From NCBI GenBank assembly GCA_963576725.1, contig OY755237.1, positions 57,635,805 through 57,699,804 of the forward strand: DNA of 64,000 nucleotides. The letters are read 5' to 3'. The translations under genes and the position numbers were made by a program. This document shows, piece after piece, positions 1 through 11,479 of this stretch (position 1 is its first letter; the number at the start of each line of letters is the position of its first letter). This DNA is from Azorinus chamasolen (Eukaryota; Mollusca; Bivalvia; Cardiida; Solecurtidae). The notes below the pieces were generated by a model, which did no database searches, was not told the DNA's origin, and saw nothing but the letters and a program-made list of their open reading frames with translations.

Positions 1-643
1 ATAAAACAATTCATTAAAAAGGGATATGATCCTGTATTACTACAACATACTGCATGTTTGGTTGTGAACCCTTTTACAGTTGGCAATCACGCTGGCCTCT
101 TTGCATGTACGCCGACAAGAAAGGTTTAGTACTCTATGAAGGCGACCTCTTAAATCCAGAAATGGAAGGAGAACGTCGGATATCTGTACTATTTCATTTT
201 TGTCGTACCCTTTATTACTTTTCTACAGTTACTCTGTTTGCAGCTCAATCATTGAGTACAATAGCGATAGGTGGATACAGTATTTTCAATAAAATGTTGT
301 TGTTTTTTTTGTTATACATGCACTTTACCACTGTATTTGCTGTCGCGGTTGTTGTAGATTAGTCGGAGAGGGGATACGTTTATTTACACTGTTTGTCTTT
401 TAGGATGGGGATGGAATAAGGGTGAGGTTGGGCGCCCATAAACCGGTTTAAACCCCCGGTGACTTTTGTCACTGACCGTTCCAAGGCGGTACTTCCATCT
501 TCCTCCTATTGTATGTTTGTTTTGTCTTTGTGCGTCTCTTGTTGTTTTTTCTACCTATGTACATTTGCTGTTTCCTTGTGTTGCTGTTCGGGCGAGTGTT
601 TGTTCTGTATGTGGTGTTTCCTGCATGACTCATTTTTGTACTT
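1..643 (+). mobile_element. PLE fragment, subfamily 2 (C-terminus and 3' region)
   Basis: Starts at the window edge. The end of the ORF (1-129: GYDPVLLQHTACLVVNPFTVGN) is clearly related to the RT C-terminus at 56.3 kb, followed by a SECIS-like stem, the palindrome TAAACCGGTTTA, a GTGAC-tttt-GTCAC hairpin, and the 3' end CTCATTTTTGTACTT that marks this subfamily. Confidence 0.8.
128..190 (+). promoter_or_regulatory. SECIS-like element of diverged PLE subfamily
   Basis: AGTAC (128-132) pairs with GTACT (186-190). ATGA is at 136-139, AAA at 152-154 (12 nt between) and GA at 179-180. Helix II reads GGCG with CGTC instead of TGGTA with TACCA, so bases change on both sides while pairing is kept. 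The stop TAG (127-129) overlaps the stem, as in the young copies. Confidence 0.65.
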
Positions 644-709
644 ATATGTATAGCTCATAGTGATTACTTTTATAACATCGTCAATAATTCTTTCTTTTAA
701 AAGCAAATA

Positions 710-875
710 CAGTAAAACGCCCTCTAAACCGGATTTTAATATTAGCAGCAGCACTGGCCTGTCAGATATATGGCTACTTAATACAGAGTGACAGTCATAC
801 AGAAAGCTCCCCTGCATTAAGCAGCCACCTTCCGAAAAGAATTTATTAAAATTCCGGTTAAGACGGGTTTTACTG
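710..875. mobile_element. TA-flanked MITE, CAGTAAAAC termini
   Basis: 166 bp with inverted ends of about 30 bp (CAGTAAAACGCCCTCTAAACC against CAGTAAAACCCGTCTTAACC) flanked by TA. The CAGT start and TA duplication suggest a pogo/Tc1-mariner derivative. Confidence 0.75.
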
Positions 876-1038
876 TAATCATAATATAAAATAGTTTTAT
901 GTCCTGATTAAACGCCGAATTACTTAGCGTTTCATCTGGATACAAACTATCTGCAAACGTTCTGAAAGTTCAAAGGCTATCACAATATCACCACTAGCAT
1001 GTAATGAGGTAAGAAAATGCGCAAGCCCTCTGTTCGCA

Positions 1039-2239
1039 CCGTTTTATTAACGAACTTAAGCTAGCGTAAGTCTATGTAAGTTATGAAATCAGCGTTTTAC
1101 TAAAATTGGCGGGGCTACGCTCAAGCGTAAGTTTTTGCGTAACTTTACGACCAGAAAAAAATGCACAAGTCGTGCGTAAATATGGCAGAATTTCTGTCGC
1201 CTCCTCAGTGTACTCCAAGAATGTTTTGGAGAATTGCTGAATGATTACGGCGAGAAAGAGATAGTTGGTTGGTCTACTGCCTACTATCTTCTGATTCTGA
1301 AAACGTTCACGGGCCTATTGCAGAAGAAGTACAGCCCAAAACCCATAGAAACCACGTACTTTCTCCACCGATCATGGTATGTTAATATTTTTTGTTTATT
1401 CTTTATTTTGCCAAAAATAATTATTATATCATCGTTGCATTTTATACCTGTATACATACAGATAGCCAATTGTGCTTAACTTGGTTATGCCAGAGACATA
1501 TACATACATGCATCTATATGTCTCTGGTTATTCCCCTTCTCGTACGACCTTGGACTTCATAAGTTAACATTTGTTAATTAATGAAACGTGTTTATTAGGC
1601 ATTTAAAATAACTTAACTGTACTGCAATCAATGCATTTCGATGTTCAGAAGTTAAACCTACATCAATATGATTGGATTTAGATCTAAATTTGTGGATTTA
1701 GGAATATGGATAAAGGATTTGGAAATGTATCATGCCTATCTGAATCAAGTACCCCATCCATCAAACCCACTGATATAATTTTATTTATTTGTTTGTGGCT
1801 CTTTTTATTTATATTCAAGTAGCGCTTACAAATTATGTAAAAGTGGTGAATGCAGCTAGAGGTATATTTCAATCTTTGGAGAAATGAAATAGGATAAACG
1901 GTAAAAAAAATAAGTTCTGCTCTCATCATTTGTTTTGCTTATTTGTAGTTGCCGATCACATTGCAATTCCTTGCAAAATCAGAATTCAATAGAGAATGAG
2001 GACTTACGCATGGTACGTGGAAGAGGGGAATGGCGAATGACAGGTACAATGTAATAGTTTTTCTACAATAAATTGTCTCTTGTCATTCGGTTTGTTACAA
2101 GGTAGAATTACAGTTGTTGGCACGTGCTACCTAGATAAGAAAGTTTAGTAAAACGGGTTTACGAAAGCGTAAATCTGAACGTATGCGTAATACCTTACGA
2201 AAACGTTACGCAACATCTTACAAATTATTAGTAAAACGG
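1039..2239. mobile_element. Possible DNA transposon with long degenerate inverted ends
   Basis: Left end CCGTTTTATTAACGAAC...GCGTAAG...GTTTTACTAAA and right end GTTTAGTAAAAC...GCGTAA...TTAGTAAAACGG are inverted relatives over about 100 bp. No target duplication was found. The interior has a short possible coding relic (1183-1380) without known domain. Confidence 0.4.
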
Positions 2240-2519
2240 TATCAAGTTCTTTAATACTCAAACATGGATGGATACACTGTTTGGGAAATCCCCTCTCTTA
2301 AACGTGTTCAATATACATACTGTGAATATGGTTAGAGAGACACCTGTGTCAAAGTAGATTAAATATAGACATAAATAATGGATTTTAATTATTTTTGGTA
2401 CGAAATCCAGTATATTTGACAGTAAAGAATATTTTACACCGAGATCATATGGCACATATGGAGTTAATGAGGGCAACTGTTGTCTAAGGAAGTATGTAAT
2501 GTAAAACCCACATTCCACT

Positions 2520-3440
2520 TAGCGGCGATTCCGCTACGCTTCGAAATGTTGGTAAAAACGCCGCGAATCGTAGCACGAACGCCAAGAGCGCAGCAGAAAC
2601 GCCCTGATCGTAGTATAAGCGTAACAGAAGCTTCTTGATCACCACTTCACGGCGATTTTTTGACCTTGCTAAAAACAATCGTAGCGGCATCGCCTAGGAC
2701 TCGAATCGCCGCAAAAGCGTAGTAAGAAATTTTCGAACGCAGCAGTATCGTAGTCGCAACGTGTGTTACGTAGTGCAATAGCAAGCGCATCGCAACAAAA
2801 GCGCCGAGATATTTGTCAACATATAAATGCTTTTTCACACATTTGCAAACATAGTAGACCCAGATCAGACAGCTCCTTTTAGAACCGTCTGATCAGGGTA
2901 TGCTCCGTTTGCTTATAACATGATAGATAAAGCAAAAACATTTATTAAAAAGTTTAAATTTTAAAAATGCAGCTAACAAATATTCATAAGATCATTATGT
3001 CTTACATGGATATTGAACAGGAAAAAGGTTAATTCATGAGTCACCCCATAGGAAGACTTAGCAAATAGAATACCTAGATCAAGCCCAACACTGTGTTTTT
3101 CTTGATCTGGGTCTTCAAAATAATTTGATCCATTTTCTTCGAAGGAAGATGATCAACTTCTTCGAAATCAGTTTAATCACCAATTTTATATAGAAAGGTT
3201 CCAAAAGCGCAACAGAAGCGCAGCTCCTGCGGCTAGGTCGAAGCAAGATCGTAACAGCAACATATTAAGCGTACACGAAGCGTAGTCTAAAATCCCATGC
3301 CGTAGTAGAAGCGTAGAAGAAGCGTCTTGGAGAGACCTCAAGCGCCGTAGAAGCGCATTAACATCGCGACAGAGTCATAAACAGCGCAGCGAGATCGTTA
3401 TTGAAGCGTACTATAAGCGTACCGGAAACGCCCAATTCCC
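2520..3440. repeat. Degenerate GCGTAG-rich repeat tract
   Basis: Blocks 2520-2835 and 3190-3440 are full of loosely spaced AAGCG, GCGTAG and ATCGTAG words, much more CpG-rich than the surroundings. No reading frame or clear unit length was seen. Confidence 0.5.
2854..2900. repeat. Short palindromic repeat (GACC-GATCAGACAGCTCC type)
   Basis: AGACCCAGATCAGACAGCTCC...GTCTGATCAGGGT folds as a hairpin. It is a member of a family seen at 13361-13425, in every sushi unit, and near 48505 and 52005. Confidence 0.65.
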
Positions 3441-3825
3441 AAAATTAGGCACATGGCGGCGCTTCTGCGGCGATTTGGAAGAATTTGGAGAGTCGGCATG
3501 ATCGACATGAGCGCAGTGGAATCGCCGCCCAGTGGAATGGGGGTATTAAGGAAGAGTTTGCCATTGTATTGGGTGACAAAAGGACACCAGTTTACGTATT
3601 GAAATTCAGATATTTTTGCGTCAGAGATACAGTAAATATGTTCGCATTAATTCTTTGGCTGCCAAATACATGTATTGCCATCCTCAAACATTTGCTACAA
3701 TTTCGTTTGTTTAATGTTCTCCCATTTTCGTTCATCAACACTATCACAGTAAAAACAGTTTTGACCCCTAACAGATGTCAAGTAACTCGGTGCCGCACCT
3801 GGATCCAAACTGTTAGCATATCTAG

Positions 3826-3895
3826 GGCTTGGTGCACAACTATTCTAATTCCTTCACAAAGGGAAGGAGTTGGATTAGTTTTGCACCAAGCCCTC
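3826..3895. repeat. Imperfect 70-bp hairpin
   Basis: AGGGCTTGGTGCACAACTAT and GGATTAGTTTTGCACCAAGC...CCT are inverted partners over about 32 bp with a six-base loop. Confidence 0.7.
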
Positions 3896-4019
3896 GATAT
3901 GTAGTCATAGATGCTAAATTTGTAGCAAAATAGTTAATTCTTACAAATGAGGATAAGCTATGTTTTGAAATAAAAAAATCTTCTTAACAATATGATTGTA
4001 AATTGGTGACGTGAATTAC

Positions 4020-4145
4020 CTGTACAGGCACGACCATCGTTTTCAAGCTTCGATCCATCTGGGCATTGACATATGTAAGCACCGTCAGTATCGATACAAG
4101 TTGCCATCCTAGAGCATGGATTGTCTCTTCTACATTCATCTACAT
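4020..4145 (-). CDS. EGF-like calcium-binding exon (last exon seen)
   Basis: A 126-bp phase 1-1 exon preceded by TTTCAG and followed by GTAATT. It begins DVDEC, the calcium-binding EGF signature, and has six cysteines ending CQCPDG...ACTG. It is the leftmost exon recognised. Confidence 0.85.
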
Positions 4146-4289
4146 CTGAAAGAAGACATACGCAGTTATATGTGTTTATAACACGTGAAAACGTTACATT
4201 TAAATAAAAGGGGTAAAATACAAGGAAAATATATAACCACTAGTTTACCGAGTTGAAGTCACGGTTAGCAATTAGCCATATTTACATAT

Positions 4290-4522
4290 TGCCCTGCGTT
4301 GACCGTCTTTTATGTTGTGTGGAAGTCTGGCGGGAATACCTTTATTTACACTGTTTAAATAGGGGGACTTTAGTGCGCGGTTAGGACGGCCGTAAAACGG
4401 TTTAACCCCCGCCCCAGTGGGGTTTTCGCCACAGGCCGTTCCGATGCGGTACTCTCTTTGTCACCGTTACTTTTATATGGGTCTCGTGATTTGTGTCGTT
4501 ATACTTGTGCGTTTGTTGCTTC

Positions 4523-4584
<62 letters not shown>

Positions 4585-4608
4585 CATTTGCTTTTTAAAG
4601 CGTAGTTG
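4290..4608 (+). mobile_element. PLE 3' fragment with (GT)n expansion
   Basis: Contains GGCGGGAATACCTTTATTTACACTG, the palindromic AAACGGTTTA remnant and GGCCGTTCC..GCGGTACTC, all from the PLE 3' region. Its GT-rich tail has become a pure (GT)n run at about 4526-4581. Confidence 0.75.
4526..4582. repeat. (GT)n microsatellite
   Basis: About 28 uninterrupted GT units, in the position of the GT-rich 3' tail of a PLE fragment. Confidence 0.95.
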
Positions 4609-4660
4609 CAATAAGCTTGCATTGCGTCCTTTAAGCGGTTAATTAAATCGACAAAAATAC

Positions 4661-4786
4661 CTATACATGTCTCATTGTCTTTGCCCAGCTCATAGCCTCT
4701 TTTACATGCGCACTTGGGTACACCATCATCCACCACACATATCTGAGAGCAGTGCTTTTCACTGAAAGCTTCACACGGATTTATGT
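4661..4786 (-). CDS. EGF-like exon
   Basis: A 126-bp phase 1-1 exon with acceptor TTTTCAG and donor GTATTT. It starts DINPCEAF, so the usual DxxEC is DINPC, and calcium binding may be weaker. Six cysteines end in CACKRGYELG...CIG. Confidence 0.82.
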
Positions 4787-5024
4787 CTGAAAAGAGACAA
4801 ATTCAAATCAGAATAAGAATATTTTTATATCTACATTGTCGTCATACTTTTACAAGCTACTATTTTTAATATATAATATGACTGAGATTGTAACAATTTG
4901 TCATAATTTACAGCCTTGTAAACAGTATAAATCCATATCCCTGATGGCCATGTTTCTATGATGAGTTAGAAGTGTGTCTAGTGAAACGTGTGTCTAATAT
5001 CTGTACTTTGAGTACCTTCACATA

Positions 5025-5218
5025 CAGTAGAACCTGTCTTAGGCAGTCAGCAAAAGCAGTTCTAATCATAAGCGTGTAAAAACATAGGGTAATTTAATGA
5101 AGGTCAAAAGTAATGCAGATAACTTCTACAGGGTGTTTTATGCATTACTGTAGCCTTGCATTAAGCAACCACCTTTTTTGTTCAATAAATGAATGGCCGT
5201 TTAGGACATGTTCTATGG
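5025..5218. mobile_element. TA-flanked MITE related to 710-875
   Basis: Starts CAGTAGAACCTGTCTTAGGC, ends with the inverse of CATAGAACATGTCCTAAACGG, and is flanked by TA. Contains the shared internal word TGCATTAAGCAACCACC. Confidence 0.6.
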
Positions 5219-5280
5219 TATTATATAATATAACTATTAGACAAGTAGCTTGTTTGGTTATAATTTAACTACCCTATACC

Positions 5281-5775
5281 TTATTGAATGTCTATAGCAC
5301 AGTAGAAATTGCGATTCAGGAAAATCGCCGATTCTCCTAGAACAGATTGCGATCGCAATCTCTCCTAGGACAAACTCCGATCCTCTTTTTAAATTATTCA
5401 CAATTATGTCTAGTTAGTCATGTTTTGAATATGAACTTATGGTCTTAAAATAATATATTATTCTAGTAGAATTGTAGATTTACTTTGTAGTGTTAACGTG
5501 TCCGTAAAGTGTCGTATAACACTAATGATAAATTCTTATAGTAGAACTGTACAATGTCCTAGACCAATTAAAGTTTCATATCTAAAACTTAAAAATTAAA
5601 TTCTTCCAGTAGAATTGTAAATTTTCATGAGAGAATTAGTTTGTCCTTAGACAAACTGTGATCAGAATCTGTACTAGTAGAATCGGCGATTGTCCTTAGA
5701 ATACATTAGGATCAGAGTCTGTCCTAGAAGAGATTGCGATCGGAATTTGCACTAGGGGAATCGACGATTGTCCTG
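5281..5775. repeat. Degenerate TCCTAG/GCGATC repeat tract
   Basis: Repeated words TCCTAGAACAGATTGCGATC, CTCCTAGGACAAACTCCGATC, TCCTTAGACAAACTGTGATC and TCCTAGAAGAGATTGCGATC recur on both sides of an AT-rich core. Confidence 0.55.
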
Positions 5776-5879
5776 CATCGCATTTTCTACAGTTACATCT
5801 ATATATGAACTCGTTATTTGCCTTTCTATCTGAAGTTTAGTGCATAGGCAGCTATATTCATGTATGTATGCATACCTAC

Positions 5880-6005
5880 CAAATCTACACGTAAGTCTGT
5901 CATCACTTAAAACAAATCCATATGAGCAGATGCAGCTAAATCCTCCTTGAGTGTTTTCACAGTAATGTTCACAGCGGATCTGACCGCTGTTGCATTCATC
6001 CACAT
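5880..6005 (-). CDS. EGF-like calcium-binding exon
   Basis: A 126-bp exon starting DVDECNSG, with CEHYCENTQGGFSCICSYGF. Acceptor is TTTTCCAG. The donor is GTAGGTATG; a second GT four bases on would shift the frame, so the first is preferred. Confidence 0.83.
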
Positions 6006-6807
6006 CTGGAAAACACATGATTATCCTTCAGAATTTTTATTCCAATTATAAATATAAATTGTTTCAAAAGTTATAACTTAACAAAATGATTATTGTCATA
6101 ATCGTTACACAACCTTTTCAAAGGGCTGCCTCAGGAGCCCTTTCATCTAGGTCAACGCTGTTTGAAAATTCCCTGTATACTCGGTTGAAGATATTTTTGT
6201 TTTAACACATGGTAAAATAAGACGAATTGCGTATAGCTCTAGATACACCGGCTGAATGATACATAGCTCTGAGGTTATTAAATGTTTTGATTGAGTCTGA
6301 GCTCATTCTCATGCAATGATTGGTCAGATTCTGAGCTCGCTAAAATCTAACAAATGAGATACTTTAGAACGATCTCAAACCCAGACTCAGAAGTTTTAAA
6401 CTTCGGACCATGGTCTCCTAAATATCAGCAGAATTAGACACGAATTGAGGGATGTTGAATTTGCTTTCGATGGAACTCCTATTTTCAGAACGTTTAATAG
6501 ATAGAGCCTGAAACAGTGTCAGTGTTTTCTAAAATACATTAAAAATGTGCTAATACGACCACTACCATAAGAGCTTTCTGCATTACTTTTGCCCTGTATT
6601 TTGATTAGGTTATGGTTGCATTAGCGAAATTATATTTATTTACCAAATATTCAGTTTTGTTATTCAATATAGGCTTTGAACAAACACTTAGGAGCAACTT
6701 TCGGATTCATTAAAAACGAAGACGTTCAATTGCAAAAGGAAAGAACTAGACACAACTCATTTGTGACTTTTATGCATAACTGGATTCTCAAAATAAGTTG
6801 TACAAAC

Positions 6808-6930
6808 CTGTACATGTAAATTCACCATTCCTTGTGTAACCATCTTCGCATTCACAGACATAACTGCCGTTAGTATTGACGCATATCTGTTCACAGCTAT
6901 TTAAAGTAGGATCTGCACATTCATCAACAT
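6808..6930 (-). CDS. EGF-like calcium-binding exon
   Basis: A 123-bp phase 1-1 exon starting DVDECAD, with [16 protein letters not shown], the consensus beta-hydroxylation/calcium-binding EGF core. Acceptor AAACAG, donor GTTTGT. Confidence 0.85.
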
Positions 6931-7362
6931 CTGTTTAAAACGAAAGATTCAGTGTATTTCTATATTTATCTTTACATGTACAATATATTAGGAATTGGAA
7001 TGTTGTTTCAAGAAATGTATAAATAGATTGTCACAAACCGATTAGCTGAACAGTTTGACTTCCGATTTGATCAAATATTTAAGAAATTATTGATCAAATA
7101 AGAGAAAAGCACATGTATTCTGATAAGAAGCTGAGTAACGTGGCGTTTCATCTAAATCCAGGGTATTGCAAGTGCCAGCTAAAACGTGCATAGCGTGAGA
7201 AAAAATAACGGACTGGAGGCTAAAGGAAAAGGAATATTAGATTCAAATAATAGTTCAAATACATCATTTAATACAGTGAATTAGCTTTTTGTAAAATGCA
7301 AATTTGAGACCCAAAAGAGGAAGTCCCTACAATGAACGAATATTTCAAGAATATCATTAAAC

Positions 7363-7720
7363 TTGCTATTCATTATTCACTTATTCAATCATTATTATGA
7401 AGATTGTCAATTTGAACTTATATCGAAAAATGTCCCTGTGATACAAAATAAACCGATTTCACCAATGCTTATAATTTTTGTTCTACAACAAAGTATTATC
7501 GGCCTTTTCCGTTCAAATTGTCCGCGTTTTGCCGATGATCACCTGATCCTTTCATTGTTTACGTAACAGCTTTTCTCGGAAGTGGTCTGAGAGACGCGAA
7601 TAGCACAAACAGATACGAAACTAAAACACAACCCGAATAAAACTGAAACATCGGGGAATAAAACCAGGATCGTCGATATCAGACACATGGATATTTTTTC
7701 ATTTGCGTCGTTTATTGGAT
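7363..7720. repeat. Dispersed repeat, copy 1
   Basis: Shares TTCAATCATTATTATGAAGATTG, ATACAAAATAAA and the later ATATCA.ACACATG segment with 42345-42770. The intron 6931-8615 shows no other recognisable feature. Confidence 0.6.
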
Positions 7721-8615
7721 AGGTCTCCTTGCGTTATTATACTGCTCAGTATATAAACAAATGAGTTTTTTATAAATAGGTATTTTTGAAACACGTCGGA
7801 TGTAGGAACTTCCCCTTTAAGATGGTGTAATCTTCCTTAGAAATAAATCTATAATGTTACATTGAAGGGCATAATCTCAGGATCCCGTAATCCGGACATG
7901 ACCCAAGAGCTTGGAACAACATCATAGTGATTTTAAAGAAGGCATACGATAGTCAGGGTATGTAGCCATGAAGCAGATTGGTGTGTGAACTGAGATACTA
8001 AACTTGTCGTTTCTTCATCAAAACATATGTTGTAACTACTCATCGAAAATATTCTAAAGAGTGGTCACACCATAGGGTTTGTTGGAGAAATGAGCGAGAT
8101 ATTCTTGAGAATGATTAATTTTACGCATCGTATCTGGACATCTGTATATAAAGTTGATGTTTTTGTCAACCAAACTCATTCATTCTAAGATCCACGATAG
8201 ATACATGAATTATATTTAAAAATCAGCAACTTGACAGTCCTTTCTTATCTTTTCTTATTCCGTGATTATATATACCTATATGACTGCTGTGGAAAGAGGG
8301 AGAGTCTTAGTATGTAGAATTGTTAACATGTTTTCAGATTTATATCAGTATGATGTACAATGTATATAAAGTATTTTATCAGCGAACATCTTAGGTTTTG
8401 AATGTAATAATGAAAATCAAAGAAGTGTGTGCAAAATGAATGCCTTTGTTAATATAGTTCAGATGTGCCTTACAGAACTGATCATTTCGAGTTATGCTCA
8501 GAGCTAAAATTATTTACTTCTAGTGAAAACACAATTTGAGAATATCTAGGCTTTGATGTATTTAAAAAAACCAAAATTGTGCAGTCGGCAGAAAGTAATG
8601 AAACGTAACATGTAC

Positions 8616-8870
8616 CTTTACAGCCTTCAATGCTGTCCTCATATCCAAAAGGACATTGACAGTAGTACGAGCCATCTACGTTAATGCACATCTTCTTGAT
8701 ATCTTTACAGATATTTAGGTCTAGACACTCGTTTATATCCGTTTCACACATGTCGCCTTGCCAACCAGACTTGCATACACAACCTCGCACAGTGTTACAC
8801 TCCAAGGTACCAGTGGCCGAACACTCGCAGATGTTGGCACAATTGTATCCCCAAGATGGCGGAACACATT
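8616..8870 (-). CDS. Double EGF exon (laminin-type EGF plus calcium-binding EGF)
   Basis: A 255-bp exon of 85 codons. The first part (ECVPPSWGYNC, CECS, CVCKSGWQGDMC) is a laminin/MEGF-like EGF. The second (TDINECLDLNIC, CINVDGSYYCQC) is a calcium-binding EGF. It is the only exon of this gene in the window with two EGF modules. Acceptor ATTCAG, donor GTACAT. Confidence 0.85.
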
Positions 8871-9334
8871 CTGAATACAGGTTGAGATCTTGGGTAGATT
8901 AAAGCATTATGCAACATTTCTTTTCAAATAGACACCAAGATACACTCCAATGAGCTACTCAGTGAGAAATTGTATCCTGTGTCTTTGAACAAAGTGTACA
9001 GCCATTATGTTAACATTCTATGGCCAGGGTCTGTACTATTTCACATAAGAAATTGATGTGTTACAATCTGAGACCTAGGCAAAACATCATACAATATTTC
9101 CACTTGCTCCGAGTGCCAGTGCAATTGTCGGTAAATATAGTATGGGTACTTCACAAAATTACAGGACGGACTGGGTTCTACCACATATCTATAGCAACTT
9201 GCAACAGTAAAAACAAGTACATGTATTGTGTAGATTTGAAAATATAGAGCAATTTTGTACTGTTTAAGGTATTTTAATGCCTGCTATTCTGATTAGGCCG
9301 AGATTCTGATGATAATGGTCTTTCATTTTACAAA
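8871..9334. other. Intron stretch, nothing recognised
   Basis: Between the double EGF exon and the first PLE fragment. No exon, RNA gene or repeat unit could be supported. Confidence 0.5.
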
Positions 9335-9808
9335 CTATATGACACTTTATTACTTTTCTACAGTTACTATGTTTACAGCTTAACTTTGAGTAGACTAGCG
9401 ATAGGTAGATCCATTTTGTTTCACTTACATATTATTTCGTTTTACATGGAAATTACCACTGTGTTTGTCATCGCGGTTGTGGTCGATTAGTCGGAGAGGG
9501 GATATATTTATTGACACTGTTTGTCCTTTAGGGTGGGTATGGAATGCATGTGAGATTGGGCGCCCCTAAACCGGTTTAAACCCACAGTGACAATAGTCAT
9601 TGGCCGTTCCAAGGCGGTCCATCTCCCCCCTATTGTTTTTTGTATGTCTTCTATATACTTCCATCTTCCTCCTATTGTATGTTTGTTTTGTCTTTGTGTG
9701 TCTCTTTTTGTTTTTTCTACTTATGTACATTTTCTGTTTCCTTGTGTTGCTGTTCGGGTGAGTGTTTGTTCTGTATGTGGTGCTTCCTGCATTACTCATT
9801 TTTGTACT
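9335..9808 (+). mobile_element. PLE 3' fragment, subfamily 2
   Basis: Runs from ACTTTATTACTTTTCTACAG to the subfamily-2 3' end CTCATTTTTGTACTTT, with TAAACCGGTTTA and TGGCCGTTCCAAGGCGGT. Joins directly to a minus-strand fragment. Confidence 0.75.
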
Positions 9809-10680
9809 TTCACAACCAAACATGCAGTATGTTGTAGTACTACAGGTTCATATCCCTTTTTAATGAATGTTTTAACATATTTGATGAACAAAGTGAGAAC
9901 ATGTGTATGTCAAATAATTTTACGAAGTTTGTAAATCATATCACCATAAAATTAAGGATGTGAAATACCGTGTCGCAGAAGCACCTTGAGATTACATTGG
10001 TACTTGCCAATAAGCGAGAGATTTCGATAGTAAAATTCTGAGAAAGTTTTTCTTAGTTTATGGTATCTATATCCTTGCAGTTTTTCAGTTAAAATGAGAT
10101 TTCGACTGTTAAAATCGTCAATAGATGAACAAGCTCTAGCAAAACGAATAAGTTGAGATATATAAACCCCGTAAGATGGAGCACGGGGAACATCCCCGTC
10201 AAGATGAGGAAAATTTACAATATTAAAATCAAAATCATCTCTTTTGTCATATATTTTAGAAGAAATCATTCCATTATTAATTTTAAGGTCTAGATCAAGA
10301 AACGCTGCATAATTGTCGGACGGGTTAGCTTTATTCAATTTGAGGTCTTTAGGATAAATTGTAGGAATCAGAGCATCAAAGAAAGGGTTATCTAAGTTAA
10401 AAATATCATCCAATGGACAAGTTTTATTGAAAGGCTTAACATCTTGTGATTGAGGATTCAAACACAACATGAAATCTCTCTCATAGCAGTACAAAAACAA
10501 ATCTGTAACAAGTGGTGCACACTTCGCACCCATAGGAATACCAATTTACCTGACGGTATATAGCATTCCCATAACGTACAAATATGTTATCCAAAAGAAA
10601 GGTTAGTACTTCTGAGCAAGTCAAATTGGTACAGGTTTGATTTGTTTGAATTATTTTACAATTTCAGTGTTGTACGGGTT
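9809..10680 (-). mobile_element. PLE RT fragment, inverted relative to its neighbour
   Basis: Minus-strand ORF 9952-10533 encodes MGAKCAPLVTDLFLYCYERDF, FLDLDLKI and SYGVYISQLIRFARAC, a diverged PLE RT. Motif C reads CPLDDIF, damaged by a small deletion. It is cut off after the LQ..ACLV-like end and joined to the plus-strand 3' end at 9808. Confidence 0.8.
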
Positions 10681-10784
10681 AAGGGTTAATGATTTGGCGG
10701 GATATTGATGTATATCCGCCTAAAGTTACTCTCAAGATGGTTTCGCATCTGCATAATGTTTTTGAAATAGTAATAAGAATGAAA

Positions 10785-11461
10785 CAGTAGCAACGTCAAG
10801 CAGGCAAAGTCACATAGAAGACGCAACCACCACCAAAACAGTGATAGACAACATGTCACATACACACAACCACACACCCAAACACGCACACATGAGATGA
10901 ACACAAAAACACCAACAAAAACACAAGAGATAAACATTCCAAACATGAACGAAAACATGAACAAAGCAGAAGTATAAAGACACAAGACAAACAAAAGTAA
11001 GGGTGACAAAGCGAGTACCGCCTTGGAACGGTCAGTAGCCAAATCACCACTGGGGTTTAAACGGGTTTACGGACGTCATAGTCTCATACTCATCTCAACG
11101 TCACACTTATCTCAAGTACAAAAATGAGTCACCATAGCTTAACAAATAGTGTCAATAAAGGTATCTACGTCGGACTTTCCAACAACATAGAAGATGGTAA
11201 ACACATGATAATATGTAAAACATAACAACAAAATCCATCAAATATGTAATCAAAGACTTTGCTAAAGTCAGAGCAACTGCAGAAAAGTCGTTAAGGGCAC
11301 GTCAGGGAAAAAGTAATACATGAGTCTGGTAAGCTCATCCTGTTTCTGAGTTTAATAGTATACAATCATAGTGTATTACCAACGGCCTTTCATCGCGCAA
11401 ACAAGGAGGGAAGCGTAGCTACCGGTTGTAAAGGGATCAATAAGCAAACATGCAGTGCGTT
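10785..11461 (-). mobile_element. PLE 3' fragment, subfamily 1
   Basis: Minus strand from the ORF end through the SECIS-like stem and the GT-rich 3' tail. It terminates 18 bp from the EGF exon at 11480. Confidence 0.78.
11313..11379 (-). promoter_or_regulatory. SECIS-like element in older PLE fragment
   Basis: Minus strand: ATGA (11366-11369), 12 nt, AAA (11351-11353), GA (11325-11326). Helix I is GTAATAC with GTATTAC, turning the G-U pair of the young copies into A-U, a compensatory-type change. Confidence 0.65.
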
Positions 11462-11479
11462 ACCAGCTATTGCACGTAC

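Noticed and set aside
3485..3904. 139-codon plus-strand frame
   Set aside because: Spans the GCG-rich repeat edge and a hairpin; no homology or splice context.
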